A DNA stretch of 64,000 nucleotides from contig NZ_AUML01000015.1 in assembly GCF_000430665.1 (NCBI RefSeq), forward strand, positions 62,001 through 126,000, given 5' to 3'. Positions 24,466 through 33,255 of this stretch are shown in pieces. The notes below the pieces were generated by a model that saw only the letters and a program-made list of their open reading frames with translations, was not told the origin of the DNA and did not search any database. Position 1 is the stretch's first letter; the number at the start of each line of letters is the position of its first letter. The DNA comes from Aquimarina muelleri DSM 19832 (lineage in GTDB: Bacteria > Bacteroidota > Bacteroidia > Flavobacteriales > Flavobacteriaceae). The translations under genes and the position numbers were made by a program.

Positions 24466-24927
24466 TTAATAATTTGAGTTTCTTAATTTATTTAATAATT
24501 CATTTAAATGTATCAAATCTTTTTCTGTTAGATTTGAGGTTACTTCGTTTTCGAAATTTGTCATCACAGGACTTACCTTATTCAGAAATAATTTTCCTTT
24601 TTGGGTAATAGTAATTTCAACTTTTCTTCGATTGGATTTGCATATTATTCTTTTTACATATCCTTTGGTAATTAGTTTATCTACTAATCGAGTAGTGTTA
24701 CTCATCTTAGTCACCATTCTTTCTTGTATAGTAGAAAGATTAGCAGGTTTTTCCTTTTGGCCTTTTAAAATTCGTAACACATTAAATTGTTGAAGAGATA
24801 TGTCATGGGCTTTTAATTCTATATTAATTTTATCCATAACCCAATTCTCTGTATACAATAGATTTATTATTACCTTTTTTGAAAGAGGAAGTTCTGCTTC
24901 TGTTTTTATGATTTTCTCTATATTCAA
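24466..24927 (-). CDS. MarR family transcriptional regulator
   Basis: About 154 residues from a TTG start at 24927. A longer frame opens at ATG 24984, but that codon lies upstream of the -7 box TACATTTG and the extra 19 residues run through two palindromes, so the TTG is preferred. Winged-helix core: ISLQQFNVLRILKGQ, ERMVTKMSNTTRLVDKLITKGYVKR (recognition helix) and SNRRKVEITITQKGKLFL (wing). C-terminal dimerisation helices follow. Likely represses itself and the downstream YceI gene. No conserved Cys pair that would mark an OhrR-type redox sensor. Confidence 0.88.
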   Translation of the reverse strand: MNIEKIIKTEAELPLSKKVIINLLYTENWVMDKINIELKAHDISLQQFNVLRILKGQKEKPANLSTIQERMVTKMSNTTRLVDKLITKGYVKRIICKSNRRKVEITITQKGKLFLNKVSPVMTNFENEVTSNLTEKDLIHLNELLNKLRNSNY

Positions 24928-24956
24928 TTGTATGTACAAAATTTGTATATACAAAT
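24928..24956 (-). promoter_or_regulatory. Twin palindromic operator at marR promoter
   Basis: TTGTATGTACAA (24928-24939) and TTGTATATACAA (24943-24954; extended perfect 16-bp palindrome 24941-24956), centres 15 bp apart. They abut the minus-strand -7 box TACATTTG (24959-24952) and cover the expected start point. Probable MarR binding sites. Confidence 0.65.
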
Positions 24957-24959
24957 GTA
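24952..24959 (-). promoter_or_regulatory. marR-yceI promoter -7 box TACATTTG
   Basis: Exact TAnnTTTG match on the minus strand, 25 bp ahead of the TTG start. It overlaps the palindromic operator, which would allow repression by occlusion. Confidence 0.6.
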
Positions 24960-25166
24960 TGATGATATTTGTTTGTAAAAACATGAATTGATATTAATTC
25001 TTTGTTAAAGTTAGAATTAGAAGTTAGGTTAAATAGTATTATTGCTACTCAAAATAAGGTTGTTACTAGGGGGGAGTATTAGTAAAATTTTTGAAAAATT
25101 TAGATAAAGTATAGAAACCTTGTTAATTTTCTTTTGCCTAAGTAATGGTTTTGATAAATTAGTGGT

Positions 25167-25688
25167 ATGTCAAGATGGATTATATATAGTTTTTTGATAA
25201 TAGCTTTTGCAAGTTGCAAAGGAGAGCAAACTGTTGCTTTGGATGCAACCAATGTTTTTGAAAGCAAAGGAGTAGAAATCCCTGTGTATGATTTTGAAAG
25301 TTTTAAACCTCTTTTAACAATAGGAGATGGTAAAACCAGAGTAATTAATTTTTGGGCTACGTGGTGTAAACCTTGTGTTGTAGAGTTACCATATTTTGAA
25401 TTAATAAATAGTAAATATCCCGAAGATAAAGTAGAGGTTATCTTGGTGAGTTTAGATCTCCCTAATCAAGTAGAGTCAAAACTTATTCCGTTTATCAAAA
25501 AACAAAAAATACAAAGTAAAGTAGTTTTATTAGATGATCCAGATGCTAACAATTGGATACCTAAAGTGAACAAGAATTGGTCAGGTTCTATTCCAGCAAC
25601 AATTATATATAAGAATGGAACTGTTAATTTTTATGAAAGATCTTTTACTTATAATGAGTTGGAGAAAGAACTAAAAAAGGTGTTATAA
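25167..25688 (+). CDS. TlpA-like thioredoxin-fold lipoprotein
   Basis: 173 residues. Lipoprotein signal with lipidated Cys17 (IAFASC), then a thioredoxin domain with active site WATWCKPC (Cys67, Cys70) and cis-proline in SGSIPATII. Typical of envelope thiol-disulfide reductases of the TlpA/ResA group that keep periplasmic cysteines or c-type cytochrome haem sites reduced. It begins a run of four same-strand genes for thiol or sulfur proteins. Partner not visible. Confidence 0.9.
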   Translation: MSRWIIYSFLIIAFASCKGEQTVALDATNVFESKGVEIPVYDFESFKPLLTIGDGKTRVINFWATWCKPCVVELPYFELINSKYPEDKVEVILVSLDLPNQVESKLIPFIKKQKIQSKVVLLDDPDANNWIPKVNKNWSGSIPATIIYKNGTVNFYERSFTYNELEKELKKVL

Positions 25689-25727
25689 TATATTATAAAT
25701 ATAATAGCTAAATTAAAATTTAAGTAA

Positions 25728-26354
25728 ATGAAAACTTTAAAAATTCTAGTAGCAGTAGCTTTTGTGATTGCAGTAAGTGCTTTTGCATTAAATAAAGTGT
25801 CTGTAAATAAAATTATTAAAGGATACTCGATTGGAGATGTGGCTACAGATTTTAAATTGAAAAATATAGACGAAAGTTATGTCTCTTTAGCAGATTATAA
25901 AGAAGCCAAAGGTTTTATTATAATTTTTACTTGTAATCATTGTCCTTATTCTGTTGCTTATGAAGATAGAATTATAGAATTAAACACTAAATTTAAGCCA
26001 TTAGGATACCCTGTAATTGCCATAAACCCTAATAATCCAAAATCTTACCCTGAAGACAGTTTTGATAATATGAAAATAAGAGCTAAGGAAAAAGGTTTTA
26101 CTTTTCCTTATTTACTAGATGATGGGCAATCGATATATCCTCAATATGGAGCAACTAAAACCCCTCATGTTTATGTTGTAGAAAAAACAATTAAAGGGAA
26201 TGTAGTTAAATATATAGGAGCTATTGATAATAATTACAAAGATGCCAATGCGGCTACTAAAAAATATGTTGAAGAAGCAGTATATGCATTGTTAAAAGGT
26301 GAAAAAGTTCCTGTCCAAATTACAAAAGCTATAGGTTGTAGTGTTAAAGCATAA
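25728..26354 (+). CDS. Exported thioredoxin/AhpC-TSA family protein
   Basis: 208 residues with a Sec signal or N-terminal anchor (about 1-22). Peroxiredoxin/redoxin fold: DFKLKNIDESYVSL, then FTCNHCPYSVAYEDR with Cys69 and Cys72 as a CxxC pair, DDGQSIYPQYGATKTPHVYVV with the cis-proline, and a C-terminal extension ending in a further Cys. The CNHCPY type is a known Bacteroidota/Proteobacteria subgroup annotated as thioredoxin family. 39 bp behind the TlpA-like gene, so probably co-transcribed. Confidence 0.9.
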   Translation: MKTLKILVAVAFVIAVSAFALNKVSVNKIIKGYSIGDVATDFKLKNIDESYVSLADYKEAKGFIIIFTCNHCPYSVAYEDRIIELNTKFKPLGYPVIAINPNNPKSYPEDSFDNMKIRAKEKGFTFPYLLDDGQSIYPQYGATKTPHVYVVEKTIKGNVVKYIGAIDNNYKDANAATKKYVEEAVYALLKGEKVPVQITKAIGCSVKA

Positions 26355-26499
26355 TTTTTAATCTATTATCTATAAAGTTTAATTCTGCTATTTTTAATAA
26401 ATGAATCGTTTAGTTTTTATACAATTTATAAAGTACTGTTTATATTTGTAAGGATTATAAAAAAAGAAAAGTCTAATTTTTAAGTATAATAAAGTTATA

Positions 26500-26814
26500 A
26501 TGGCAGAAGATATCACAAAAGAAGAATGGCAAGAACAAATTGCTAACGATAGTAATGCAATTATTTTAGATGTAAGAACAGAAGAAGAGGTAGAGGATGG
26601 TTTTATCCCCAATATGTTGAATATAGATATTCGTATGGGACAAGGTTTTCTTGATGAAATAGCGAAGTTGGATACCTCTAAAAACTATTATGTGTATTGT
26701 CGTTCTGGGGCAAGAAGTGCTCAGGCTTGTACATTAATGGATCAAATGGGATTTTCTAAGACATACAATTTAATAGGAGGTTTTATGAATTGGGATGGAG
26801 AAATCTCCGAATAA
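26500..26814 (+). CDS. Cytoplasmic single-domain rhodanese
   Basis: 104 residues, one rhodanese domain without a signal. N-terminal AIILDVRTEEE, active-site loop CRSGARSAQ with Cys67, and the C-terminal GGFMNWDGE. Transfers sulfane sulfur to acceptors such as cyanide or thiols. 145 bp after the redoxin gene and 8 bp before the next rhodanese. Confidence 0.92.
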   Translation: MAEDITKEEWQEQIANDSNAIILDVRTEEEVEDGFIPNMLNIDIRMGQGFLDEIAKLDTSKNYYVYCRSGARSAQACTLMDQMGFSKTYNLIGGFMNWDGEISE

Positions 26815-26822
26815 TCTATTAT

Positions 26823-27218
26823 ATGGTTTTAAAAAATAAAATAATCATAATCATTGTTGTTTTATCCATACTTAGCTGTAATCAAGCAAAAACCAAATCT
26901 GTAATAGAAGTGATTACAGTAGAAGAGATGGATTCTCTTTTACAGATGGAAAAAGTACAGCTTATTGATGTAAGGACTCCTCAGGAGTATGCTGAAGGGT
27001 ATATTGAAGGGGCCTCGAATATCGATTTTAGAAATGAAAATTTTGAAGAGCTTATACTAAAAGTAGATAAAACCAAACCTGTAGCTGTATATTGTGCTAA
27101 AGGGGGAAGAAGTAGTAAATGTTCGGAGTTTATGAAAAAAGCAGGTTTTACTAAGATTTATGATCTTGATGGAGGGATTACAGAATGGAAATTTAAAGGG
27201 AAAAATGTAATTAAATGA
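26823..27218 (+). CDS. Rhodanese-like lipoprotein
   Basis: 131 residues from ATG 26823. A longer frame starts at 26790, but the shorter one begins exactly with a lipoprotein signal (KNKIIIIIVVLSILSC, Cys19). Rhodanese domain: LIDVRTPQEYAEGYIEGASNID, active loop CAKGGRSSK with Cys91, and LDGGITEWK. So one rhodanese works in the cytoplasm and this paralogue is exported, both from one transcript. Followed by a strong bidirectional terminator. Confidence 0.9.
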   Translation: MVLKNKIIIIIVVLSILSCNQAKTKSVIEVITVEEMDSLLQMEKVQLIDVRTPQEYAEGYIEGASNIDFRNENFEELILKVDKTKPVAVYCAKGGRSSKCSEFMKKAGFTKIYDLDGGITEWKFKGKNVIK

Positions 27219-27239
27219 TTTAATAGCATATTTATATCA

Positions 27240-27284
27240 AAAAGCTGAATTTCTAAGTTTTTTTAACTTAGAAATTCAGCTTTT
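27240..27284. terminator. Bidirectional terminator
   Basis: Perfect 20-bp stem, arms 27240-27259 and 27265-27284 (AAAAGCTGAATTTCTAAGTT), 5-nt T loop. A- and T-rich on both flanks. Ends the rhodanese operon (plus) and ROK gene (minus). Confidence 0.9.
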
Positions 27285-27290
27285 AACTTT

Positions 27291-28202
27291 TTAAAAAGCT
27301 AATCCTTTATAAAAAGTATCATCGACTAACCTAGCACTCCCAAGAAGTATAGCTTTTTCTTTAAGTTCACTTTTGTATATTTTAATAGTGCTGCATCCTA
27401 GTGAATGAAGCCTTTTTTCCAGATTTATAGCAAAAAATGGCCATGCTTTAGCAATACTACCACCGATAACTATAGCCTCTGCATTATAAGATTGTAACCA
27501 CGGATTTAAGAAATCTCCTAAATTCTCAGAAAACTCATTGAAAATCTGTTGTACAATAGCATCATTTTTTAAAGCAGCTTCTGTTAACTCATCTATAGTT
27601 TTAATTGCTATATTGGTAAGCTCTTTATAACGTTTTATAAACCATCGAGTAGAAAAGAAATCATCCGCTATTCCACCTTTATAAGGAATATGATATAATT
27701 CTCCATCTTTAGGTATTCCTTCTCCAGAAAGTAAAGGAAGCCCATGAAAAAGAAAAGAAGCACCAAACCCAGCTCCTAAGGTTATTCCTAGCCCTCTTCG
27801 AATAGATCTAAGTTTCCCTTTCCATACTTCGCCAATACCAAAACATGCAGCATCATTATAAAACCGAACAGGAAGATTGTCAGGTAACTGTAATTTATTT
27901 TTTAATATTTCCTTTATGTTAAAACAAAAAAGAGAAGTGTATTTTTGTTGCATTTTAAAAGCAAAAATACCATTGTAATAATCAAACGGACCAGGGATAG
28001 CTATACCAATACCTTGCATAGGCTTTTCTAGGGTGTCTATAGCTTTTTGTAAAGCAAATAGCCATCGTTCTAATATTTCATCAGCTTCCGCCTTATTATC
28101 TACAGAAATAGAAACCAGATTAGTTTCTGATAATTTGTTTGTTTTGGAGTCTACTCCAGCTACAGTAATATAATTACCTCCAATATCTACTCCTAATATC
28201 AT
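27291..28202 (-). CDS. ROK-like sugar kinase, copy 1
   Basis: 303 residues of the actin-like ATPase/ROK fold. ATP-phosphate loop GVDIGGNYITVAGVD at the N-terminus, IPGPFDYYNG, catalytic-type FYNDAACFGIGE and LGAGFGASF. The usual ROK zinc site (CxCGxxGC) and its GHxxx lead-in are missing; GELYHIPYKGGIADDFFSTRW is found in their place. Likely phosphorylates a hexose released by the upstream GH92 mannosidases, mannose being the obvious candidate. Last gene of the utilisation locus, 279 bp behind GH92 copy 1. It is clearly paralogous to the gene at 32269-33177. Confidence 0.85.
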   Translation of the reverse strand: MILGVDIGGNYITVAGVDSKTNKLSETNLVSISVDNKAEADEILERWLFALQKAIDTLEKPMQGIGIAIPGPFDYYNGIFAFKMQQKYTSLFCFNIKEILKNKLQLPDNLPVRFYNDAACFGIGEVWKGKLRSIRRGLGITLGAGFGASFLFHGLPLLSGEGIPKDGELYHIPYKGGIADDFFSTRWFIKRYKELTNIAIKTIDELTEAALKNDAIVQQIFNEFSENLGDFLNPWLQSYNAEAIVIGGSIAKAWPFFAINLEKRLHSLGCSTIKIYKSELKEKAILLGSARLVDDTFYKGLAF

Positions 28203-28418
28203 ATTTATTTATGTATATTTTATTGAATATCATTTGCTTGAAATTTCAGTTAATTACAAAATAACAATTTAAAAATAGTTTTTTAATCCACGTTATGGAG
28301 CTTAATTTCCTAAGGTTTGCCTCGAAAACAAAATATATTTTCGAAATTATATCTCATGAGGTTGCTCTGAGGTTAGTGATTAAATTGTTTTTTTGACAAA
28401 TTAATGATATTTCATAAG

Positions 28419-28448
28419 AAACCTCAAGATTTTTTCTTGAGGTTTTTT
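28419..28448 (+). terminator. Hairpin between GH92 and ROK copy 1
   Basis: 11-bp stem AAACCTCAAGA/TCTTGAGGTTT with a 5-nt T loop; the T-run follows on the plus strand (28443-28448), so on the minus strand, where the genes lie, the tail is weaker. May attenuate ROK copy 1 expression. Confidence 0.55.
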
Positions 28449-28481
28449 ATTAAAAATTTAAAATTAGTATACAATCTTATA

Positions 28482-30824
28482 TTATGGATTAATTTTCGGA
28501 ATGTTATTCATTTCAAAAATGATCTCTCCACCATTAATTATATCTTTGTGAGAAATTGTAATGTCGTTTATAGCTTTGCCATTCACTAAAATTTGATGGA
28601 CATAGATATTGTCTTTACTTTGGTTTTTAGCTATTATAGTTAATTTTTTTCCATTTTCTAAATGTAGTACTGCTTCTTTAACCAAAGGACTTCCTATTGC
28701 ATAATTTGGAGATCCTGGAGTAACAGGGTAAAATCCTAAACTACTAAATATATACCAGGCACTCATTTGTCCAGCATCATCATTACCGCATAATCCATCA
28801 ACGGTAGGTCCATACATGGTATTCATGATCATACGAACACGTTCTTGAGTTTTATGTGGTTTTCCTGTCCAATTATATAAATAAGGTATATGATGCCCTG
28901 GTTCATTGCCATGTACATAATTTCCAATAATCCCGTCTCGGGTTATATCTTCATGTTTCTCGATATATTTATCTTCTAATTTCATAGTAAATAAAGAATC
29001 TAGGTGTTGACTAAAACGTTCGTTACCGCCCATCATTTTTACCATTTTTTCTAGTTGATGAGGTACATACAGACCATAATTCCATGCATTTCCTTCAATA
29101 AAACCTTGTCCATGTGTATCTAAAGGATCAAAATCTTTTCTAAATTCTCCATTAGCTAATTTAGGACGCATATATCCAATTTTTGGATCATATACGTTAT
29201 TGTAATATTCTGATCGATTTAAGAATATATCCGTAGTTTTTTTATCAGAATTGCTTTTGGCAATTTGTGCAATGCACCAATCATTATATGCTAACTCTAA
29301 TGTTTTAGAAACAGAAGAGTGGCTTTTATCTTCTGGAACATAATGATACTTTATGTAATCACCTAGACCATCAAAATAAGAAACATTAGCAGTGCTTACT
29401 GATGCTGCTAAGGCTTTCTTTTTATCAAAATCACCAACCTCTTTAGCAATAGCATCGGCAATTACCGAAGTTGCATGATATCCTATCATGCACCAATTTT
29501 CATTAGCATAATGACTCCAGATAGGTAACATATGATGCACACTTTGTTCTTGATGCGCAAGCATAGATTTAATCATATCGTTATTACGGCTGGGTTGGGT
29601 AATGTTGAATAATGGATGTAGTGCTCTGTAGGTGTCCCAAAGAGAAAATACTGAATAATTTGTAAAATCTTTGGAAGTATGAATATTTTGATCCAATCCA
29701 AGATAGCTGCCATCTACATCTTCGTAAAGAATAGGGCTAAGCATGGTGTGGTACAAAGCAGTATAAAATGTAGTTTTGTCTGCTTCGGTAATGGTTTTTA
29801 TTTCAATTTTTGATAACTCATCATTCCATTTTTGTTGTGTTTCTAATTTTGTTTTTTCGAAATCCCAAGCAGGTAATTCTGCTTCCAAGTTTTTTAAAGC
29901 ACCAGCAGTACTAACAGAGGAGAGCGCAAATTTGATGTTGATTTTTTCATTAGCTTGCGTTTCAAAATTAAAATAAGCTCTTATATCTTTTCCTGCCATT
30001 TCAGGGAAATTTTCTTCTTGTTTAAATCGGCGATAAAATCCATCATATTTTACAGAATCATACTTTTGATGTCCATAACTTTTAAAAGGTTTGGAGAATT
30101 GCATGGCAAAAAATACTTTTTTTGTTCTTGCCCATCCTTTGGTTTGTCTATAGCCAGTTACCAGAGAATCATTTTCTACTCGTAAGAAAGTCCATACATT
30201 TTTGTCATCATGATGGTATACATTGTAAACTAAATCTAGAAGAATGTGAGCATCCTTGGTTTTAGGAAAAGTATATTGATGAAATCCTACACGTTCTGTA
30301 GCAGTAAGTTCTGCGATAATATTATAATCCTTTAGTTTTACTTTATAGTATCCGGGAGAAGCAGATTCTTCTTTGTGAGAGAATGTAGAGTAAAATCCTT
30401 TTGTGTTCTCTTTAGTTTTTATAGGATCAAGAATTAAGTCACCCGTAGTTGGCATAACTAAAAAATCCCCTAGATCCGAGTGCCCTGTACCACTTAGATT
30501 AGTATGAGAAAAACCAATTATAGTAGTGTCCCTGTATTGATATCCTGCGCAGTATTCATAGGTTTCTTTATTATAACTCCCATCTTTATTAAACATTACT
30601 TCAAAATTTGTTTGAGGGCTTAGTTGTACCATTCCAAAAGGGGCTGTTGCTCCTGGATAAGTATGTCCCATTTTACTAGTACCAATAAAAGGATTTACAT
30701 ATTGGGTAAAATCTGGTTTTTGAATAGTTTTTGATATAGGGGCCTGGATCGCAGAGTCTTTAATGTTTTTCTTACAAGAAGAAAAGCAAAGTATTCCTGT
30801 TAGTAGAAGTATTATATGTTTCAT
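28482..30824 (-). CDS. GH92 alpha-mannosidase lipoprotein, copy 1
   Basis: 780 residues from ATG 30824, chosen over an ATG eight codons upstream because it directly begins the lipoprotein signal (KHIILLLTGILCFSSC). Whole-length GH92 fold: YVNPFIGTSKMGHTYPGATAPFGMVQLSP at the start, GFSHTNLSGTGHSDLGD, and the C-terminal (alpha/alpha)6 part with HGNEPGHH (family acid Glu) and GNDDAGQMSAWY (family catalytic Asp). Members are calcium-dependent exo-alpha-mannosidases on N-glycans or yeast mannan. Lipid anchoring places it on the outer or inner face of the outer membrane. Paralogue of the gene at 33256-36234 but without added domains. Confidence 0.95.
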   Translation of the reverse strand: MKHIILLLTGILCFSSCKKNIKDSAIQAPISKTIQKPDFTQYVNPFIGTSKMGHTYPGATAPFGMVQLSPQTNFEVMFNKDGSYNKETYEYCAGYQYRDTTIIGFSHTNLSGTGHSDLGDFLVMPTTGDLILDPIKTKENTKGFYSTFSHKEESASPGYYKVKLKDYNIIAELTATERVGFHQYTFPKTKDAHILLDLVYNVYHHDDKNVWTFLRVENDSLVTGYRQTKGWARTKKVFFAMQFSKPFKSYGHQKYDSVKYDGFYRRFKQEENFPEMAGKDIRAYFNFETQANEKINIKFALSSVSTAGALKNLEAELPAWDFEKTKLETQQKWNDELSKIEIKTITEADKTTFYTALYHTMLSPILYEDVDGSYLGLDQNIHTSKDFTNYSVFSLWDTYRALHPLFNITQPSRNNDMIKSMLAHQEQSVHHMLPIWSHYANENWCMIGYHATSVIADAIAKEVGDFDKKKALAASVSTANVSYFDGLGDYIKYHYVPEDKSHSSVSKTLELAYNDWCIAQIAKSNSDKKTTDIFLNRSEYYNNVYDPKIGYMRPKLANGEFRKDFDPLDTHGQGFIEGNAWNYGLYVPHQLEKMVKMMGGNERFSQHLDSLFTMKLEDKYIEKHEDITRDGIIGNYVHGNEPGHHIPYLYNWTGKPHKTQERVRMIMNTMYGPTVDGLCGNDDAGQMSAWYIFSSLGFYPVTPGSPNYAIGSPLVKEAVLHLENGKKLTIIAKNQSKDNIYVHQILVNGKAINDITISHKDIINGGEIIFEMNNIPKINP

Positions 30825-30878
30825 TGTTATGTGCTTTTTTATTATCAATTTTATAAAGAGATGATTTTTTGTGTATTT

Positions 30879-32177
30879 TTAAGAAGTAACTTTCTTTCTG
30901 CCATAAAAAACAATATATAGATAACAGATTATGACCAGAATAAAAGCAGTTTTAAACCCCGTTTGATCGGATAGTAATCCAAATATAGGTGGGATTATTG
31001 CCCCGCCAACAATCATTGTGCATAAAATACCTGATGCTTGTGGTTTTAAATCTTCTAAACCTTCTAGAGATAAGGAAAATATAGTAGGGAACATTATAGA
31101 GTTAAACAATCCTACTGCAAGAATACTCCACATAGCTATAAAACCAGAACTGGAAATAGAAACTAAAATTAATAAAATAGCTCCAATTGCAAAGAAACTT
31201 AAAACTTTTGCTGGTTTTATGATTTTTGTTAAATGTGCTCCTATAAATCTACCAAGCATAGCGCCACTCCAGTAAAAAGTAAGGAAAGCACCTACTATTG
31301 CATTATTATCTAAATCTTCACTATTAGATCCAAGAATATTTTCAGAAATACTTCTCATAAATTCACTTTCTTTAATTAAAGTAGCCAGATTCATATCTAA
31401 AAAATAATTAATTAGATAACTACCTATTGCAACTTCAGCCCCGACATATACAAATATCCCGATAGCTCCCATAACTAAAGACTTGTTTTGTAGAGCTTTT
31501 ATATACCCGCCTTTTGGACTGTTCTTTATTAGTTTTGGTAGTTTTACAAATATAAAAGCAAAAGCTAATAAAGCTACAAACATTGCAATACCAATAAAAG
31601 GAGATTGTACAGCAGCAGCTTCAGAAATATAATAATTTTCTTTATCCAGAGTGTTTAAAGCAGCAATTTCCTGTGGACTTTTAACTTTGTCACTTAAAAT
31701 AAACATTGCGCCAATAGCAGGTGCTATCGTGGTACCTAAAGAGTTAAATGCTTGCGATAAGTTAAGTCTGCTAGAAGCACTTTCTTCTGGGCCTAAAACT
31801 GCAACATAAGGATTTGCAGCAACTTGCAGAATAGTAATGCCACTAGCTAGCACAAAATAAGCTAACATAAAAATACTAAATTCTCGATAGGATGCGGCAG
31901 GATAAAATAATAAGCACCCTGTTGCAAGGGTTAGTAGACCTAATAGAATACCTTTTTTATACCCAATTTTGGATAAAATAAATCCAGAAGGAATGGATAA
32001 TAAAAAATAAGCACCAAAAAAAGCAAACTGAACTAATCCTGCTTGAAAGTAATTTAAAGTAAAAACTTCTCGAAGCCTTGGTATTAAGGAGTCGACTAGT
32101 ACTGTTATAAATCCCCACAAAAAGAATAAGGAAGTTAAAAATATAAAAGCACTTTTATATGTTTTATTATTTTTCAA
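30879..32177 (-). CDS. MFS sugar transporter (FucP/GluP-like)
   Basis: 432 residues, about 12 membrane helices. N-terminal LFFLWGFITVLVDSLIPRLRE and FFGAYFLLSIPSGFIL are the signature of the fucose/glucose-galactose:H+ symporter family; the C-terminal half has FYWSGAMLGRFIGA and FPTIFSLSLEGL. Likely brings the released monosaccharide, probably mannose, across the inner membrane. It sits between the two GH92-ROK pairs: 91 bp after ROK copy 2 and 54 bp before GH92 copy 1. Confidence 0.93.
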   Translation of the reverse strand: MKNNKTYKSAFIFLTSLFFLWGFITVLVDSLIPRLREVFTLNYFQAGLVQFAFFGAYFLLSIPSGFILSKIGYKKGILLGLLTLATGCLLFYPAASYREFSIFMLAYFVLASGITILQVAANPYVAVLGPEESASSRLNLSQAFNSLGTTIAPAIGAMFILSDKVKSPQEIAALNTLDKENYYISEAAAVQSPFIGIAMFVALLAFAFIFVKLPKLIKNSPKGGYIKALQNKSLVMGAIGIFVYVGAEVAIGSYLINYFLDMNLATLIKESEFMRSISENILGSNSEDLDNNAIVGAFLTFYWSGAMLGRFIGAHLTKIIKPAKVLSFFAIGAILLILVSISSSGFIAMWSILAVGLFNSIMFPTIFSLSLEGLEDLKPQASGILCTMIVGGAIIPPIFGLLSDQTGFKTAFILVIICYLYIVFYGRKKVTS

Positions 32178-32268
32178 AATAGTGTTTTTAGATTAAAAAT
32201 AATTGTATGTTTTTTAATACATACTTTTAATTCATTATGTTGTATCCTAAATAATCCTTTGTTTTGAT

Positions 32269-33177
32269 TTAGAAACAAAGGCTTTTATAGAATGTATCGT
32301 TTACTAGTCTTGCTCCACCTAATAATATTGCTTTTTCTTTTAGATCACTTTGGTGTATTTTGATAAAACACCCTTGGTTTTTTAGTTTATGTTTAAGGTC
32401 ATGAGCAAAAAAATCCCATGCTTTAGATATATTACCACCAATTACAATAGCATCTACATGGTAGCCTTGTAACCAAGGCAATAGAAAAGTAGCTAAATTA
32501 CAAGAAAACTCTTCGAATACTTGAGTTATACATATATTAGGCTCTGAACTATTGGTTAAATCTTTTACTCCGTTAATGGTAATACCTGTTAAGCTTTCAT
32601 ATTTTTTAATAAACCATCGAGTAGAGAAATACTCATCTGCAATACCATCTTTAAATGGAATATTGTATAGTTCACCATTTTTAGGAACACCATTTCCATG
32701 AAGTACAGGGAGTCCTTCCGATAAAAATGTAGTACCAAAACCAGTTCCTAAAGTTATGGCTATTGCTTTTTTTGCAAATTTAAGCTTGCCTTTCCAAGCT
32801 TCTCCAATTCCAAAACAAGCTGCATCGTTATAAAAGCGTAAGGGTATATTATCGGATAAGGATAATCGTTGAGCAATGATTTTTTTAATATTTAAACCAT
32901 ATAATGAAGTGAATTTATGCTCCATTGTATAAGCAAAAACACCTCTGTTATAATCAAAAGGACCAGGTAAAGCAATACATATGCCTTCTAATTCTTCTTT
33001 TTTACTAATAGCAATACTTTTTTGTAAGGCATAGATCCAATTATCTATAATATCATTTGCCTGTGCAGTACTATCCACTTTAATAGATACTAAATTAGTA
33101 TCTAGTATTTCATGGTTTTGGGTTTCAATGCCAGCTACGGTAATATGACTTCCTCCTATGTCTACTCCTAAAATCAT
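32269..33177 (-). CDS. ROK-like sugar kinase, copy 2
   Basis: 302 residues, closely similar along its whole length to the product of 27291-28202: GVDIGGSHITVAGIE, LPGPFDYNRG, FYNDAACFGIGEAWKGKL, LGTGFGTTF and the same GELYNIPFKDGIADEYFSTRW block instead of the ROK zinc site. This copy retains the standard GTGFG phosphate motif, where copy 1 has GAGFG. Predicted hexose kinase following GH92 copy 2 by 78 bp. Confidence 0.85.
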   Translation of the reverse strand: MILGVDIGGSHITVAGIETQNHEILDTNLVSIKVDSTAQANDIIDNWIYALQKSIAISKKEELEGICIALPGPFDYNRGVFAYTMEHKFTSLYGLNIKKIIAQRLSLSDNIPLRFYNDAACFGIGEAWKGKLKFAKKAIAITLGTGFGTTFLSEGLPVLHGNGVPKNGELYNIPFKDGIADEYFSTRWFIKKYESLTGITINGVKDLTNSSEPNICITQVFEEFSCNLATFLLPWLQGYHVDAIVIGGNISKAWDFFAHDLKHKLKNQGCFIKIHQSDLKEKAILLGGARLVNDTFYKSLCF

Positions 33178-33255
33178 CTGTTGCTTTACTATTTGTTGTT
33201 TAGTGTGTTCGTCTATTATTAGTTGTTTAAGAATAGTTTTTACACTTTTTGTTTT

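Noticed and set aside
24466..24984. MarR gene starting at ATG 24984.
   Set aside because: This start lies upstream of the -7 box, so its codon would not be in the mRNA; the added residues are translated palindrome sequence.
26790..26822. Earlier start for the second rhodanese (ATG 26790).
   Set aside because: It would place eleven residues ahead of a complete lipoprotein signal and overlap the first rhodanese gene.
28203..28418. Possible structured RNA in the GH92-ROK gap (TTTCGAAA-type and CTCATGAG palindromes).
   Set aside because: Only short, isolated palindromes; no consistent multi-stem fold could be drawn by eye.
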